A stretch of DNA of 64,000 nucleotides from Batkoa obscura (Eukaryota; Entomophthoromycota; Entomophthoromycetes; Entomophthorales; Batkoaceae), in contig JASVEC010000004.1 of NCBI GenBank assembly GCA_030770535.1, positions 1,364,001 through 1,428,000 of the forward strand, written 5' to 3'. This document shows positions 34,308 through 46,384 of this stretch, one piece after another. The stretch's first letter is position 1, and each line of letters starts with the position of its first letter. The notes beneath the pieces are model-generated. The model did not search any database and had not been told where the DNA came from. It saw only the letters and a program-made list of their open reading frames with translations. Made by a program: the position numbers and the translations under genes.

Positions 34308-34955
34308 ATGAAATATTCTCTTATTTTATTCAGTTTATCTTTAATCTCATTAAACATCAATGCTCGTCCAACTGGTGAGGAAGCTTCTTCAGTTGTCAAT
34401 AATATTCAACTTTCTTTAAAAGATCTCAATCTTGATTCAGAAACACTTCGTTTAACTGAAGATCATTTAAATAAGCAAAAGGAATCTAAATCATCCAAAA
34501 CTGAAATTAAGCAGGAATTAAGTGAGACTAAAGTAAATGAAGAATTAAAAGAAATGATCTGTAGAGTAAATAAATTACGATCAGATAATGGTAAAGAACC
34601 ACTTCTAGTAGATACTCGTTTAATGGTAGCAGCCCAAAAACATAGTGAAGCTCAAGAAAGTAATAAAGAAATGTCACATAAAGGATTTACTAAAGAAACT
34701 GAAGAATTTGGCAGTCGGTTTAAATTAGAAGGCTATGCTTTTACTGGAGCTGCAGAGAACGTAGCTGCAGGTCAAAGATCTGTTAAAGCAGTTATGAAAT
34801 CATGGGAAGATTCACTAGGTCATCGTGATAATATACTTGGTAATTATAAATGCTTTGGTTATGGTAAAAAAAAGGATTATTGGACTCAAGCTTTTGCTTC
34901 TGGTGCAGACTGTATTGGTTATGAAAAAATCAATTGTAACGGAGTTTCATTTTAA
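34308..34955 (+). CDS. Secreted CAP/SCP (PR-1-like) protein
   Basis: A 215-residue intronless protein of the cysteine-rich secretory/antigen 5/PR-1 superfamily, which includes fungal Pry sterol- and lipid-binding proteins. I start it at MKYSLILFSLSLISLNINA, which is a clean signal peptide, rather than at the ATG 18 bp upstream. A charged linker of about 70 residues precedes the CAP domain (about 84-205). Family motifs: ICRVNKLRSDNGKEPL, AAQKHSEAQ with the first conserved His, MSHKGF, GAAENVAAG, and VMKSWEDSLGHRDNIL followed by YWTQAFASG. The His and Glu cavity residues are kept. A role in lipid binding or host interaction is inference. Confidence 0.88.
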   Translation: MKYSLILFSLSLISLNINARPTGEEASSVVNNIQLSLKDLNLDSETLRLTEDHLNKQKESKSSKTEIKQELSETKVNEELKEMICRVNKLRSDNGKEPLLVDTRLMVAAQKHSEAQESNKEMSHKGFTKETEEFGSRFKLEGYAFTGAAENVAAGQRSVKAVMKSWEDSLGHRDNILGNYKCFGYGKKKDYWTQAFASGADCIGYEKINCNGVSF

Positions 34956-35002
34956 TACTAATAAATATTATAAATATTGAAGTATTAAAATTATTTAAAT
35001 AT

Positions 35003-35105
35003 ATATGGTGTCTTTTTTGATTTCATCATTTTTTTCATTTTTCAAGCACTATTTGAGTCGAATAATTGTTAGTAAAATTCTTAAACAAAAAAATATATCC
35101 CCATT
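35003..35105 (-). mobile_element. MITE copy 7
   Basis: Slightly decayed copy 48 bp downstream of the CAP gene stop, beginning ATATGGTGTC and ending TATATCCCCAT. Confidence 0.75.
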
Positions 35106-35461
35106 TATTAAATTTTTCTAATTTTTCTATAAAGTAATTTTTTAAATAGAAATTAAAATTAGTATCATATTTCTTAAGTTGTTTAATAAGTTTACATTTT
35201 ACATAAAGTTTTATAAATCTCGAAATATATTTTTTGTTATTATAAATAGCTACTTACTGATATTAAATTTTAATATTTTTGACACTCAAATAATTAAATT
35301 AATACTTTATGGTTGTGTATTTTAATTTTCCTATGTTTACTCAATGTAGTATGTTTTTACAAATAATAATATTGATATGTAAGCAATGAAAAGATAACAA
35401 TTTTATAAACTATCAATAATATTTTTGTATTTATTTTTAAACTGCATAAATAAATAAAACA

Positions 35462-35567
35462 ATATGGGGGTGTTTTTTTTGGCTTCATCACTTTTTCCAT
35501 CTTTCAAGCACTATTTGAGCGGAAAAATTGTTAGTAAAATTCTTGAACAAAAAAAATACATCCTCAT
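35462..35567 (-). mobile_element. MITE copy 8
   Basis: Full-length copy beginning ATATGGGGGTGT and ending ACATCCTCAT. Copies 7 and 8 share the right flank CATTTATTAAATTT, so one may have hopped into, or been duplicated with, the other's flank. Confidence 0.8.
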
Positions 35568-36553
35568 TTATTAAATTTAAACGTAAATTTAGTAAATTTA
35601 TATTACCAATTTGTTAAAAACATATAACATTAAATTGATTTTATTCTAACAACTTTATCAATTAATATTCAAATTTACAGCGAAAATAGAAATCAATAGA
35701 AAATTAATTAAATGATTTATTGAGATGGCTTCTTTTAATATTTTGTTATCCTTTTATGCTGCATAAAAGTTAAAAACAAAATTTTAATTATCTTTAAAAA
35801 ACCTTGAACTCTTTTTGGGCAAGTGGTTTATTAAATAAGCAAACTTACTAAAGGGATTGGAGACTATCTGGAAAGGACTTTAACACTATAGATGTTATTT
35901 CCATGTCTTTTGATTCCCCAGTAAACATCATTATATCATTCTATAAGTCATTCAGTGTAAAGGTGTTGTTAATATTTGTAAATTATTTAGGCAATTTTTT
36001 TGCCTACAATTTTAAATTATCAAATTCTATTAGGCTATAAATTGCTACTATTCCAAATACTAATATTTTTTAGTTGTGTATTATCAATTTTGATTAAAAT
36101 TTTAAATCAAATTTTAAATTAAATGAGCCTTACTCGATGGGATTAATCATTATCAGATAAATTAATCCCTCCCAATCAGATTTATGGCTGTTTCCATTTT
36201 GGCTAAAATAAACCAATAAAATATCTCTGATAGTCAATTCAACAAAAGTAGAATTAGTAATTGGTTCGCTTCAACCATTAAAAAATAGAACTTAATTCCT
36301 AAATGATTGGCTTGATTTAGTTTTAAGACGAATCAAATTGAATGATTGGACTGTTTAAAATTTAGTTACATCAGAAACTCAAATATTTGTAAATTATGTC
36401 CCATAACTTCAAGCATCCACCAATCAAAGGTCGTAGAATCATCATCCTTTCAAATGATTCCATTTTCGCTTAAGAATCTCCAATATACCAATAACACCAA
36501 TTTATATCCTTTCTCATTTAGAAAGTACACCATCTATCTTTTATAATAGTAAA
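35568..36553. other. Region upstream of ATP1; no clear gene
   Basis: About 1 kb with short broken open frames on the plus strand near 36120-36540 but no recognisable motif. The promoter of ATP1 must lie in its last part. Confidence 0.4.
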
Positions 36554-38380
36554 ATGCTTCGTACCGCTGTTCGTTTTGCAGTTAGACGTCAAGCCACCGT
36601 TGCTGTAAGTATTCAAATCAACAAATGATACTACAAGTAAAGCAATTGAATAAGAACTAATATTATTCTTCAATAGCCTCGTCAGAGCTCCGTTGTCGCC
36701 AACACTGCCGCTAAATTGTTCTCTACCAATGCCTTCAGATTGGCTGCTGCCAAGCCATGTAAGCAGAAATAATTAATATAATAATTAATGTCATTAATAT
36801 TCTTTTAGCCACCTCTGAAGTTTCTTCAATCCTCGAAGATCGTATTTTAAATACTACTTCCAACTTTGATATCCAAGAAACTGGTCGTGTATTATCCGTT
36901 GGTGATGGTATTGCCCGTGTTTATGGTCTTAAAAATGTACAAGCCGAGGAGATGGTTGAGTTCTCTTCTGGTGTTCAAGTAAGAAATAATTTTTGATTTA
37001 AAAAAAATAATTTTTTAAATTTCATTATAGGGTATGGCTCTTAACTTGGAACCTGACAATGTAGGTATTGTCGTTTTCGGTAATGATCGTCTTATCAAAG
37101 AAGGTGATACCGTTAAACGTACTGGTAACATTGTCGATGTTCCAGTAGGTGATGGTCTTCTTGGACGTGTAGTTGATGGTCTTGGTAACCCAATTGATGG
37201 TAAGGGTCCAATTCAAGCCGCTAAACGTCAACGTGCCCAAATGAAAGCCCCAGGTATTATTCCTCGTCAATCTGTCCACGAACCTATGCAAACTGGTATC
37301 AAATCTGTTGATTCTATGTTGCCAATTGGTCGTGGTCAACGTGAGTTGATTATTGGTGATCGTCAAACTGGTAAGACTGCTGTCGCTCTTGATACTATTC
37401 TTAACCAAAAGAAGTGGAATGATGGAACTGATGAATCCAAAAAACTTTACTGTGTTTACGTTGCTATTGGTCAAAAACGTTCCACCGTTGCTCAATTCGT
37501 TCAAACTCTTGAAGAAAATGATGCTCTTAAATACACCATTATTGTAGCTGCTACTGCTTCCGATGCTGCTCCACTTCAATTCTTAGCTCCATACTCTGGT
37601 GCTGCTATGGGAGAACATTTCCGTGATAATGGTAAACACGCCTTAATCATCTATGACGATTTATCCAAACAAGCCGTAGCTTATCGTCAAATGTCTCTTC
37701 TTCTTCGTCGTCCACCAGGTCGTGAAGCTTATCCTGGTGATGTTTTCTATCTCCATTCCCGTCTTTTAGAACGTGCTGCTAAGCTTAACAAGGATTTCGG
37801 ATCTGGTTCTCTTACTGCTTTACCAGTTATTGAAACCCAAGGTGGTGATGTCTCAGCTTATATTCCAACCAATGTCATTTCCATTACCGATGGTCAAATT
37901 TTCTTAGAAGCTGAACTTTTCTTCAAGGGTATTCGTCCAGCTATTAACGTAGGTATTTCCGTATCTCGTGTAGGTTCTGCTGCCCAAACCAAAGCTATGA
38001 AACAGGTTGCCGGTTCTCTTAAACTTTTCTTAGCTCAATATCGTGAAGTTGCTGCTTTCGCTCAATTCGGTTCCGATCTTGATGCTTCCACTCAATTCTT
38101 GTTAAATCGTGGTTCCCGTCTTACTGAACTTCTTAAACAACCACAATATAAGCCACTTCCAGTTGAAAAACAAGTCGCTATTATCTACGCTGGTGTTAAC
38201 GGTTTCCTTGATAAAATCGAAGTTAGTAAAGTTGTTGCTTTTGAAAATGCTTTCTTACCACACATCACTGAAAATCACTCTGATATCCTTGAGGCTATCC
38301 GTGTTGAGGGTAAACTTTCTGAAGAAGTTGAAAAGAAACTCCGTAATGTCATTACTGAGTTTACCAAGACTTTCCAATAA
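36554..38380 (+). CDS. ATP1: Mitochondrial F1 ATP synthase alpha subunit, four exons
   Basis: The alpha subunit forms the F1 hexamer with beta and carries a non-catalytic nucleotide site. Exons are 36554-36604, 36677-36758, 36809-36978 and 37031-38380, giving 550 residues, the expected precursor length. The N-terminus ([17 protein letters not shown]) is a basic mitochondrial presequence. Then come [20 protein letters not shown] and [16 protein letters not shown] (beta-barrel domain), a P-loop GDRQTGKT near residues 210-217, and the arginine-finger region [13 protein letters not shown]. Introns are confined to the N-terminal part. Codon use is visibly GC-richer at third positions than in neighbours, as expected for a highly expressed gene. 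Confidence 0.98.
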
Positions 38381-39003
38381 GCCTGTTCCCTCATTTTTAA
38401 TAACATAAAATTTAAACTATTTTACTTCGACTTTATAAACAATTTTACTTTGAATACTTTAAATTATATTTAATTTTGAATTTTAAAATTAGATTATAAT
38501 TATAGATGACATGATAAAATGATTATTAGGAATAGGGCAAAGTATAAAATCCGTCATTGTTTGTTTTATAAACATACAGGACAGTAATTTTTAAGTATGA
38601 GTTATAATTTTAAAAGATCACTTGAGAAATGTTAATAGAATAAGATGCAAAAAGGTTTAAAAATATGATCAACCATATGTTAAAACAGCCGGAAATTAAT
38701 ATAAAATTTATAAATTATAGAAATGAATATTGAATGCTGTTTAGATTAAATAGTTTAAACTTTCAAAAAATATTGAATTTATTCTCGTTTTCATTTAAAA
38801 TTATAGACTAATATAAAACAAAATGTATACTTATGAAATATTAAGATTAATGGTTTCATGTTTTTCCGAAAATAAAATATAAAATCTACTTATTTAAATG
38901 AGTAATTTCAATAATCGCAGCTTTTAAAAATAAAAAACTAATGTTAAACTTGATAAAGATATAACCTGCTTCCTTTCTAATTATTTTGATATAATTAATA
39001 AGA
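38381..39003. other. Intergenic, nothing recognised
   Basis: AT-rich DNA 3' of ATP1 up to a MITE cluster. No gene is seen. Confidence 0.5.
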
Positions 39004-39109
39004 ATATGGGGATGTATTTTTTTGTTTAAGAATTTTACTAACAATCTTTCCGCTCAAATAGTACCTAAAAAACCGAAAAAATGGTGAAACCAAAAGAAAC
39101 GCCCCCATA
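39004..39109 (+). mobile_element. MITE copy 9
   Basis: Full-length copy beginning ATATGGGGATGT and ending ACGCCCCCATA. Confidence 0.85.
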
Positions 39110-39383
39110 CACTATTGTAAATTCAATTTTTTAGGCGAAATTTGATTCTATTCTTATGATAGTTAGAACAACTTGCAGTTAGATGTCTTCCGTTATTTTT
39201 AATCTGTAGTTAAATTTTTCTAATGTGAGTTTAAGCACTACAGGTTTCATAGGCCTTAAATTTACATTAAGAATTATTAGCTACAAATTAAAAACAATTG
39301 GATACATCTAACTACAGCTGCTCTAATTTGACTTTCATTCGCCTATTATAATTTTCTAAACTGGTCAATTTTAAAAAAAACAA

Positions 39384-39481
39384 AATGAAGGTATTTTTTT
39401 TAGTTTCATTTACTTTTCCATTTTTCAAGCTCTACTGATTGAAAAAATAATTAGTAATTCTATAAAATAAAGAAATCCGTG
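39384..39481 (-). mobile_element. MITE copy 10, decayed
   Basis: Recognised by AGTTTCATTTACTTTTCC, CAAGCTCTA and AATTAGTAAT in the family order. The terminal repeats have drifted. Confidence 0.55.
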
Positions 39482-39549
39482 TCCAAATATTTTGGTATCA
39501 TAAATAATTAAATTTAGGCATGAAAGATGAATAAATAGTTTAAATAAGA

Positions 39550-39609
39550 AATGGGGACGTCTTGTTTAAAAAATGAAAAAAGTGATAAAACTAGAAAAAC
39601 ACCCCTAAA
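39550..39609 (+). mobile_element. MITE copy 11, 60-bp internally deleted form
   Basis: Both ends are present (AATGGGGACGTCTTG and AAAAACACCCCTAAAT) but the central 40-50 bp is missing. Confidence 0.6.
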
Positions 39610-39946
39610 TGTTATATTCAATTCAAAACAAAATATCATAATTGTTATTCATGATAAAAAGTAAACAGTTAAATTAAATAGAAATTTGAGTTAAATTATT
39701 TCTTTATTAAATGTAACTTTTTAAAAATACGTTCTTGGATCTCTCAATCAGAATTCCAATCCGAAACACCAAATCAATCAAAAAATAAAAATCATTGAAT
39801 AATAAACCAAAGACAAGCGCAATAAGTTTTAAATATGTTTTACTTGGATGAAATAAAGGGAGCTAGAGTTTTCAGCTAGATTGAAATAAAATTGTTATTT
39901 ATTTAAGCATTGCCTAGAAATATGTTAGTTGTTATTAAAATTAAAA

Positions 39947-41478
39947 TTAAAATAAGTTACAATAAGTTTTTGAGTCAATATCCTCAGGAAGTTCGGTAAT
40001 ATTAACTTCAAAGCGTTCTTGGATATTATTTAAAGTTTCTGAGTCTTCACCACTAGCAACAAAAGTAATGGCTAAACCTTTAGTACCGAAACGACCAGCA
40101 CGTCCAACCTAAAGAAAAAATAAGCAAAATTGTAATTATTAGTCAATCTAACTTACACGATGGAGGTATGAATCGGCGCTATCTGGCATGTCGTAATTGA
40201 TGACAACATTTACACGTTCAATATCAATACCACGTGCAAATACATCGGTACAGACCATAACACGGAATTTGAAGTCTTTGAACAACTGGTAACGCTGAAT
40301 ACGAGTTGGCTGATCCAAGTTACCATGGATACAGATAGTAGGGAAACTGCAGTTTTTGAGAACTCTTTCAAGGGCTTTAGCTCTAGAAATTGATTTTACG
40401 AAGATACAGATTTGGTTAAAATTCAATGTATCAAGAAGATCATTAAGAGTTCTACTCTTGCTATCTTCCTTAAGTTTTACAAAATGTTGTAAAAGACCAT
40501 GTAAGGTAAGTTTAGTTTCGTCATCAATGTAAATTTCCAAAGGCTAAAATTAATGTTATATTATGTATAATAATAAATTTGATGTAACATACATTTTGCA
40601 TGAACTTTCTAACTACAGGTCTAATTTCTTTGCTAAGAGTAGCTGAAAACATAAGTACTTGCTTGTGTTGAGGAGTCTCACGGAAAATATCTTGGACATC
40701 GCAACGCATTTCTGAATTTATCTTAGATAATGAAGTTAGATGAATTAATATACTTACCATGATTTTCCAACATTTTGTCACATTCATCAAGTACGAAATG
40801 TTTGATGGTGCCTGCTTTAAGTGTACCTTCTTTGATGAGAGCAAGAACACGTCCTGGTGTACCAACAAGAACATGTGGACAGGTATCTTTGTCTTTGATC
40901 AACTCACGATCTTTGGCAATATTAATACCACCATAAACTACCTTGGTACGTACCTTTGGTAGATATTTTGAGAAACGGGTGTACTCGTTCATAATTTGAA
41001 ATGCCAATTCTCTAGTATGACAGAGAACCAACACACCAACTTGACCTGGAACAGGGTCAACTTGTTGTAAAGTGGCCAAAACAAAAACTGCAGTCTTTCC
41101 CATACCCGATTTTGCTTGACAAATAACATCAGACCCAAGGATCGATTGGGGAATACATTCATGCTGAACTATAATAAAAGGGCTCAGTTCCAACGAAAAA
41201 TTAAATAATTAAATAATTGCCAACCAACCTTCTGATGGATGTTCAAAACCACAGTCAGCAATAGCACGCATAAGTTCTGGTCTTATAAGGAAATCCTTGA
41301 AACCGGTGGAATGGATAGTTACATAAGAACCTTTATCTTTACCCTCTTTACCCTTGGCTTCCTCTTCGAGTGGTTTGTTGTCTTCAATCTCCTTCTCGTT
41401 GTCAGTGAGAGAAATTTCTTGGTCTAAGGCATCGTCTTCCTCGAAATCAATTAATTCATCATGATGATTATCAGCCAT
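39947..41478 (-). CDS. SUB2: DEAD/DECD-box RNA helicase Sub2/UAP56, mRNA export and splicing
   Basis: Sub2/UAP56 remodels early spliceosomes and loads the TREX export complex. There are five or six exons on the minus strand, with main coding blocks near 41478-41229, 41177-40760, 40730-40595, 40543-40155 and 40110-39947. An acidic N-terminus ([18 protein letters not shown]) is followed by the Q-motif region [19 protein letters not shown]. Helicase motifs follow: AKSGMGKTA (I), TPGRV (Ib), LDECDKML (II, the DECD form that defines Sub2), MFSATL (III), [15 protein letters not shown] (V), and [11 protein letters not shown] (VI). The intron after PSE appears to begin GTTGGT instead of the usual GTAAGT-like donor. 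The stop follows SKTYCNLF. Confidence 0.95.
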
Positions 41479-42973
41479 TTTAGTATCCTAATTTCTGCAT
41501 GAGCGAAAATGCAAGCAAGAAAGGAAACAAGATCATGTTAGCAAAGGTTATTGAAAAATATTTATCCAAATTAATATAAAATAATTGTAATTTAGGTGAA
41601 CTTGAATTTATACACGCTTCTGTTTAAGAAGCATGATATATATCACTCCAGCCATAAATAAATGGATCCACAACTGCAATGAATAGATAGTCCATTAAAT
41701 TTAAGCGTACCTTATTTAATTTAATAATATAGAAATAAAAGTATTAGGGTGATGATTAAGAGCAAGGTGAACTTATATTAATCCGTAATTATGGGACACT
41801 AAGGATTATATAATATTAGCCAATGAGAACATATAAATAAATGATTATTACGCAACTGTTTAATTTTATTGGCTGGGCTTTAAGAATAAAAACAATCATC
41901 AAAAATCATTCATAAAAAGTATTGGTTAAATATGAATATTAAACCAGTGCCACTTAATCATACTGGGAATTCAATGAAAGAAAACAGTTTAATAAAAAAC
42001 GACTAGGCAAGTTCAACATTTGAATAAAATTTGATAGATTAAATAGCTATAATTTAGTTAATACTTGCTTTTTATAGATTCTATATCTACCCATTTTAAA
42101 ATAATTTTAATGTAAATATAAGCAGAGGTACTATTGTTTTTAAATATAGCCATATATAAGATAGTATTTGATTAACAAAACCATCGAGACTGCCTCAACA
42201 AAAGAATTTTATTATTGTGCAAACTTAAACATGAGAGTATTTCTTTTGGTTCAGCATTAGCCAGTATTTTTTTGAGTTTTACTTATAAAGAATGAAAATA
42301 AAATACACTTTTATATCTAATATAATGTTTTTCTAAGTATAAATAATTCAAATGCTTTTATTAAAATAACTATTTATTAGATAAACAAATAAACTAATGT
42401 GTTATATTGTGTCATGTTATAATATTCAAAGATACCATTTTTTATAACTAATTTGATAGTAACAAAATGTACTTTTATTTTATTAATACTTCACAATAAA
42501 AAACAGTTTTAAATTCCTTTAAAGTACGATGCTTCATTGTGAATACAGGTTAAGTGTTTAAAATAATTAAATTAACCTATGCTGATAAATTGACTATATA
42601 ATCTGCAATTTATGCAGTACAGATTTTAAGGAATCTTTTATATTTGTTATTTGAGCAAAACTAATATTCAGAAATCGATATAAAAAGATAGCATAAGTAA
42701 ACTTGAAAATTAATTTACTAAATTTTGTTTGTTTTTCAGTCAGTCTAACTAAGATTTTTCTTTAGATTTTTAACTAACAGTATAGTGTTATTATTTCTTC
42801 TTTAACTAGTTGCTACAATTTTAATTATTCCTGAATAAACATACTTTATGCCTTTTCATTAGCACATTAGTTCCATCTTTTAAAAAAAAATAGGAGATAA
42901 AATAACAATACTATAAAAAGTAAAGTTTATAAAAGGGTGTAATAAAGGGCAATGTTACAAAATTGATAACCGT
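41479..42973. other. Intergenic, nothing recognised
   Basis: About 1.5 kb of AT-rich DNA upstream of SUB2. No ORF above noise or repeat is seen. Confidence 0.5.
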
Positions 42974-43078
42974 ATATGGGGATGTTTTTTGGCTTCATTA
43001 CTTTTTCCATCTTTTAAACGCTATTTGAGCAGAAAGATTGTTAATAAAATTCTTAAACAAAAAAACACATCCCCATAT
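42974..43078 (-). mobile_element. MITE copy 12
   Basis: Full-length copy beginning ATATGGGGATGT and ending ACATCCCCATAT. The flanks read TA on the left and AA on the right, so a TA target duplication is possible but not proven. Confidence 0.85.
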
Positions 43079-43289
43079 AAGTTATATAACTTGAAAATTA
43101 AATAGTAACAAATAATTACCAAATGTTCAAAAAAATAAATAGTTCAGGTATCAAGTATAAAGGTATGTCATTGGTGTATTTCAAAAAGATCCTCTTAGTT
43201 ATGGTCCTAATGAAATTGTAAATGATCAATTAAATAATAGAATTTTGATTTTAAAAATAAGCTATATAAAAAAACCATTGCACAATAAC

Positions 43290-43411
43290 TGTATTTACAA
43301 ATCATCTGATATAATTCATTTCCTTTTTTTACAACCATTTTAACCTTTTAACCTTCCAGTTTCATCTTGTCTTTTCTCAATCACATCAACTTTCACGACT
43401 TTTTCAGTCAT
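43290..43411 (-). pseudogene. Fragment of a small locus, paired with 51600-51840
   Basis: Minus-strand reading after a TTTCAATTTAG acceptor-like site gives EKVVKVDVIEKRQDETGRLKG and then a stop. The corresponding site at 51838 is also preceded by a TTTAG acceptor and reads AKGVVSVRMVKERGNETGAI. The upstream bases (AGTTTTCTTTG) are also shared. It may be an internal exon of a small gene or a decayed gene; I do not recognise it. It lies about 1.28 kb from the divergent Ser-rich ORF at 44689. Confidence 0.3.
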
Positions 43412-44633
43412 CTAAATTGAAAGGTTGTGCAAAAGTGAACATAACTTTTAAACAACAAAGAAAACTAGGCGAAATAAGATTAAATTTTTAATAGTCATTT
43501 TATATTACTGTTTTTTACTTATATCAAAGAGTCATTGTATCTGAGCATAAAGAAACAAATGTGGTTTCAAAACGAGCAAGTAACAAGGAAGATGATGTGA
43601 TCAAAGGACGTTAGATTTTCAAATTATATACCTTTTTTCTATACCTGATTTATTGTTTTTAAACTCAAACCTCACGTACTATCTAATATTTATATTATAT
43701 ATTTTTATACTACATTATATTTATTATTTCGATAATTTTAAAAAAATATTAATTCAATTTTGCAAATACTGGCCAACTACAAATCAAATTTTTGTACAAT
43801 GCTATTTAATTTATTAAATATCATGTTTAATTGGGAAATTTATATTACAACTCGTAGGTTACTAAATGTGACTATATAATTTCAGATGACAAGAATCAGC
43901 TTAACTGCATTATAAACTGATTTTGATACTCTCTCCAATATATCACATTATAAGGCATCTCCTGACTATATTTACATCATACTTTTCTGCTTTACTATTT
44001 TTATGGCACTTACTTTTGACCATATAACTTTATTACTTTTTTCATTAAGGGTAGGTATAAATTCACATTATAATAAATCTTATGGCTTTATGGTTAACAT
44101 ACATAATTTTCCACCTTTGGCAATATTTAAAAGGACCGTTTTTTAAGAAAAAATTAACCCTTACAATTTCTCTATCTATTCCGAAGTCCAATGTGATTTA
44201 AATATATCATATTTATATTCGATTATACTTGTTAAAGTATAAAAATTTGTCGAATACTTTATAATAACCCACGAGATATATTCTTATATTAAACATTTCA
44301 ATTATCCCCGTTATTATCATATCCGATTTCTATGTTTTTTCAAACTATTACTTATAGTTATTTAAAATAATAACTATTATAAGTTACTTTTTGCAAGTTA
44401 CAAAATCGTCAAGCCTTCTCACGACTACTATGCATATTTTCATGAAAGGGTAAGTATATTAACTTAGTTTTACAATTTATAAAATAAACGTTTACTTAAT
44501 TCAAATATAGTATACTTCTATTTATATGGAGTTAATTCTAACATATAATAATAATTAATGTTACAAAAACGTTCTTAATTATTTTGTGACTCTTTTTATA
44601 AATATAGATTAAAAACCAACCTTAATAGGTAGG

Positions 44634-44640
44634 TATATAA
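44634..44640 (+). promoter_or_regulatory. TATA element of Ser-rich ORF 1
   Basis: TATATAA ends 48 bp before the ATG at 44689. The paralogue at 52967 has the same motif at the same distance. Confidence 0.5.
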
Positions 44641-44688
44641 GCTGACAAATGGAGAGATTCTTTTAGATCAATTCAGAAGTTAAAAAAA

Positions 44689-45051
44689 ATGACGTCTAAC
44701 ATTAATTTAACCACATCTGTATCTTCAAAAGAAAATTCAATAATCAATGCCTTAACAGTTAAAAAATCAAAAAATTCCATAGTCAGTTCATTATCATACA
44801 CCTCAACTAATACCAATTTCTCTGAGTTTAGTGAGTTTCCAATGCCTTTATACTCATTGTCATCAGTAAAAGACGAAAAAAAAATGCTCAGAAAAGAATC
44901 TTTTAGTAGTCATTTTAAAAAATGCAATTCTATTTCTAATTCATTACCGTCACCTCCTCCTATTTATGATCTCCCAATGCCTCTGTTTTCTGTTATTACT
45001 ATGTTTAAAGCTATTTACAAATTAGCTAAAAGCAAGTCTACTGAATCTTAA
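44689..45051 (+). CDS. Small Ser-rich protein of unknown function, paralogue 1
   Basis: A 120-residue intronless ORF, paralogous to 52967-53329. Shared blocks: KKSKNSIV (KSKNSI), then FPMPLYSLSSVKDEKKMLRK, then ESFSSHFKK, NSLPSPPPIYDLPMPL and FSVITMFKAIYKL. The element (F/L)PMPL(Y/F)S(L/V) occurs twice within the protein (near residues 51-58 and 94-101). There is no signal peptide, no clear membrane segment and no cysteine pattern; it is rich in Ser, Lys and Pro and probably disordered, ending in an amphipathic helix. Conservation of protein between diverged paralogues and an identical TATA-to-ATG spacing argue that it is a real, expressed gene. I do not recognise the family. Confidence 0.6.
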   Translation: MTSNINLTTSVSSKENSIINALTVKKSKNSIVSSLSYTSTNTNFSEFSEFPMPLYSLSSVKDEKKMLRKESFSSHFKKCNSISNSLPSPPPIYDLPMPLFSVITMFKAIYKLAKSKSTES

Positions 45052-46279
45052 TTACATGATGAAATGGTTGTGTTATTTGATAAGAAATAGTATGCTGGTC
45101 TTACTATGTATTTATGTTTCAAAAAAAGAATAGGTGAGATAACTTGGAAATGTAGTTGAGATCATTGAGAGTTAAAATAAATAAATAAAAGTCAAAAATT
45201 TAATATAATAGTAAATGTTTTATATTTTTGAAATAAAAATCGACTTGATTTTAATTATACATTGTAATTATAGAAATTTTATAACAAAAATTAATAATGT
45301 TTTTTATTTAAAAAGAAAAGGGGAGAGATAAACAGTAACAACAAGCTATAATAGTGATAATAAACAATTTGTTAAATATGAATATTATGTGCATTTCAGA
45401 TTCAATACTTTGCAAACTTCTTTGATATATCTCATAAATTAGATTATATAGTCGTGCATTTTTTAGATAAATTTAAATCAATAAAATAGCTTGGTTATAA
45501 ATTTACGTTTTTTTAAGATAACTCTTTTTTAAATATTTTATCAACTTATCTAATTAGAATACTTCACTTTCATTTTTATTTCATTATTTTTATGAAATTT
45601 AATTGGGTTTATTTTATCCTTTAAAAATTCATAATTTATTTACTATCTTTATAAACAATCCTTTGCATTAAGAACGCTATAACCCAAAGTTTTCATTACA
45701 AGAACACCTGGTCAGCTGTATGGCTTATAATAATATAAATTTTAATATACCAAGCTATCGAGATGTTTTTTTAGGCCCATTATATTTCTTCATTATGTCT
45801 ATTACATTATATTACTGAGCCTATTGAGTTTTTTGTACTGTTGTTTCTTCAAAAGTAGCAAAGTTTCACTATCTAAATAAAACCATAAACACTAAGTACT
45901 TATTGCTATATATTATAACATCGACTAGTCTTATTTTGATAAATAACATATCTAATACCAATGTCTTTTATTATTAGTTTCTTTATAATTGCATAGCTTT
46001 CAGGAATTTTAGGTAAGGGGAACAATTAAGCAGGTACTTAGCTCTTTACTGAAAAAAATCACTGATTTTAGATAACATTCAATTCCAATCAAAAAACAGC
46101 TAGACTAATAAACTAGCTACTATAAGCAGCTATTAGGTTAAGATTTTTATTTTATTGAATTTATTAACAATTTATTCTATAAAGGCTAATGCCTTAACAA
46201 TAAAAACACTACCTGCCTGGTTGTTGCCCCCTGCTAGTTTATTTATCCTTAATTTGTTTTTAGAACGTTTTAGTAAGCT
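45052..46279. other. Intergenic, nothing recognised
   Basis: About 1.2 kb of AT-rich DNA between Ser-rich ORF 1 and the MITE/transposon relic. No gene is seen. Confidence 0.5.
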
Positions 46280-46384
46280 TATGGGGATGTTTTTTTTGGT
46301 TTCATCACTTTTTCCATTTTTTAAGCACTATTTGAGCAGAAAGATTGTTAGTAAAATTCTTAAACAAAAAAACACATCCCTATA
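46280..46384 (-). mobile_element. MITE copy 13, abutting the transposon relic
   Basis: Full-length copy beginning TATGGGGATGT and ending ACACATCCCTATAT. It lies directly against the left edge of the truncated transposon copy, so the open frame spanning 46155-46391 is just MITE read-through. Confidence 0.85.

Noticed and set aside
37025-37579. 184-residue minus-strand ORF inside ATP1
   Set aside because: Antisense shadow of a GC-richer coding exon; Ser/Thr/Asn-rich with no motif.
41479-43000. tRNA or rRNA genes in intergenic space
   Set aside because: No B-box-like GGTTCGANTCC with a pairing acceptor stem was seen here or elsewhere in the window by eye; a tRNA scan would settle it.
42974-43078. 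TA target-site duplication for the MITE family
   Set aside because: TA flanks are possible at this copy but not consistent at others such as 21121, 39004 and 35462, so no duplication rule was claimed.
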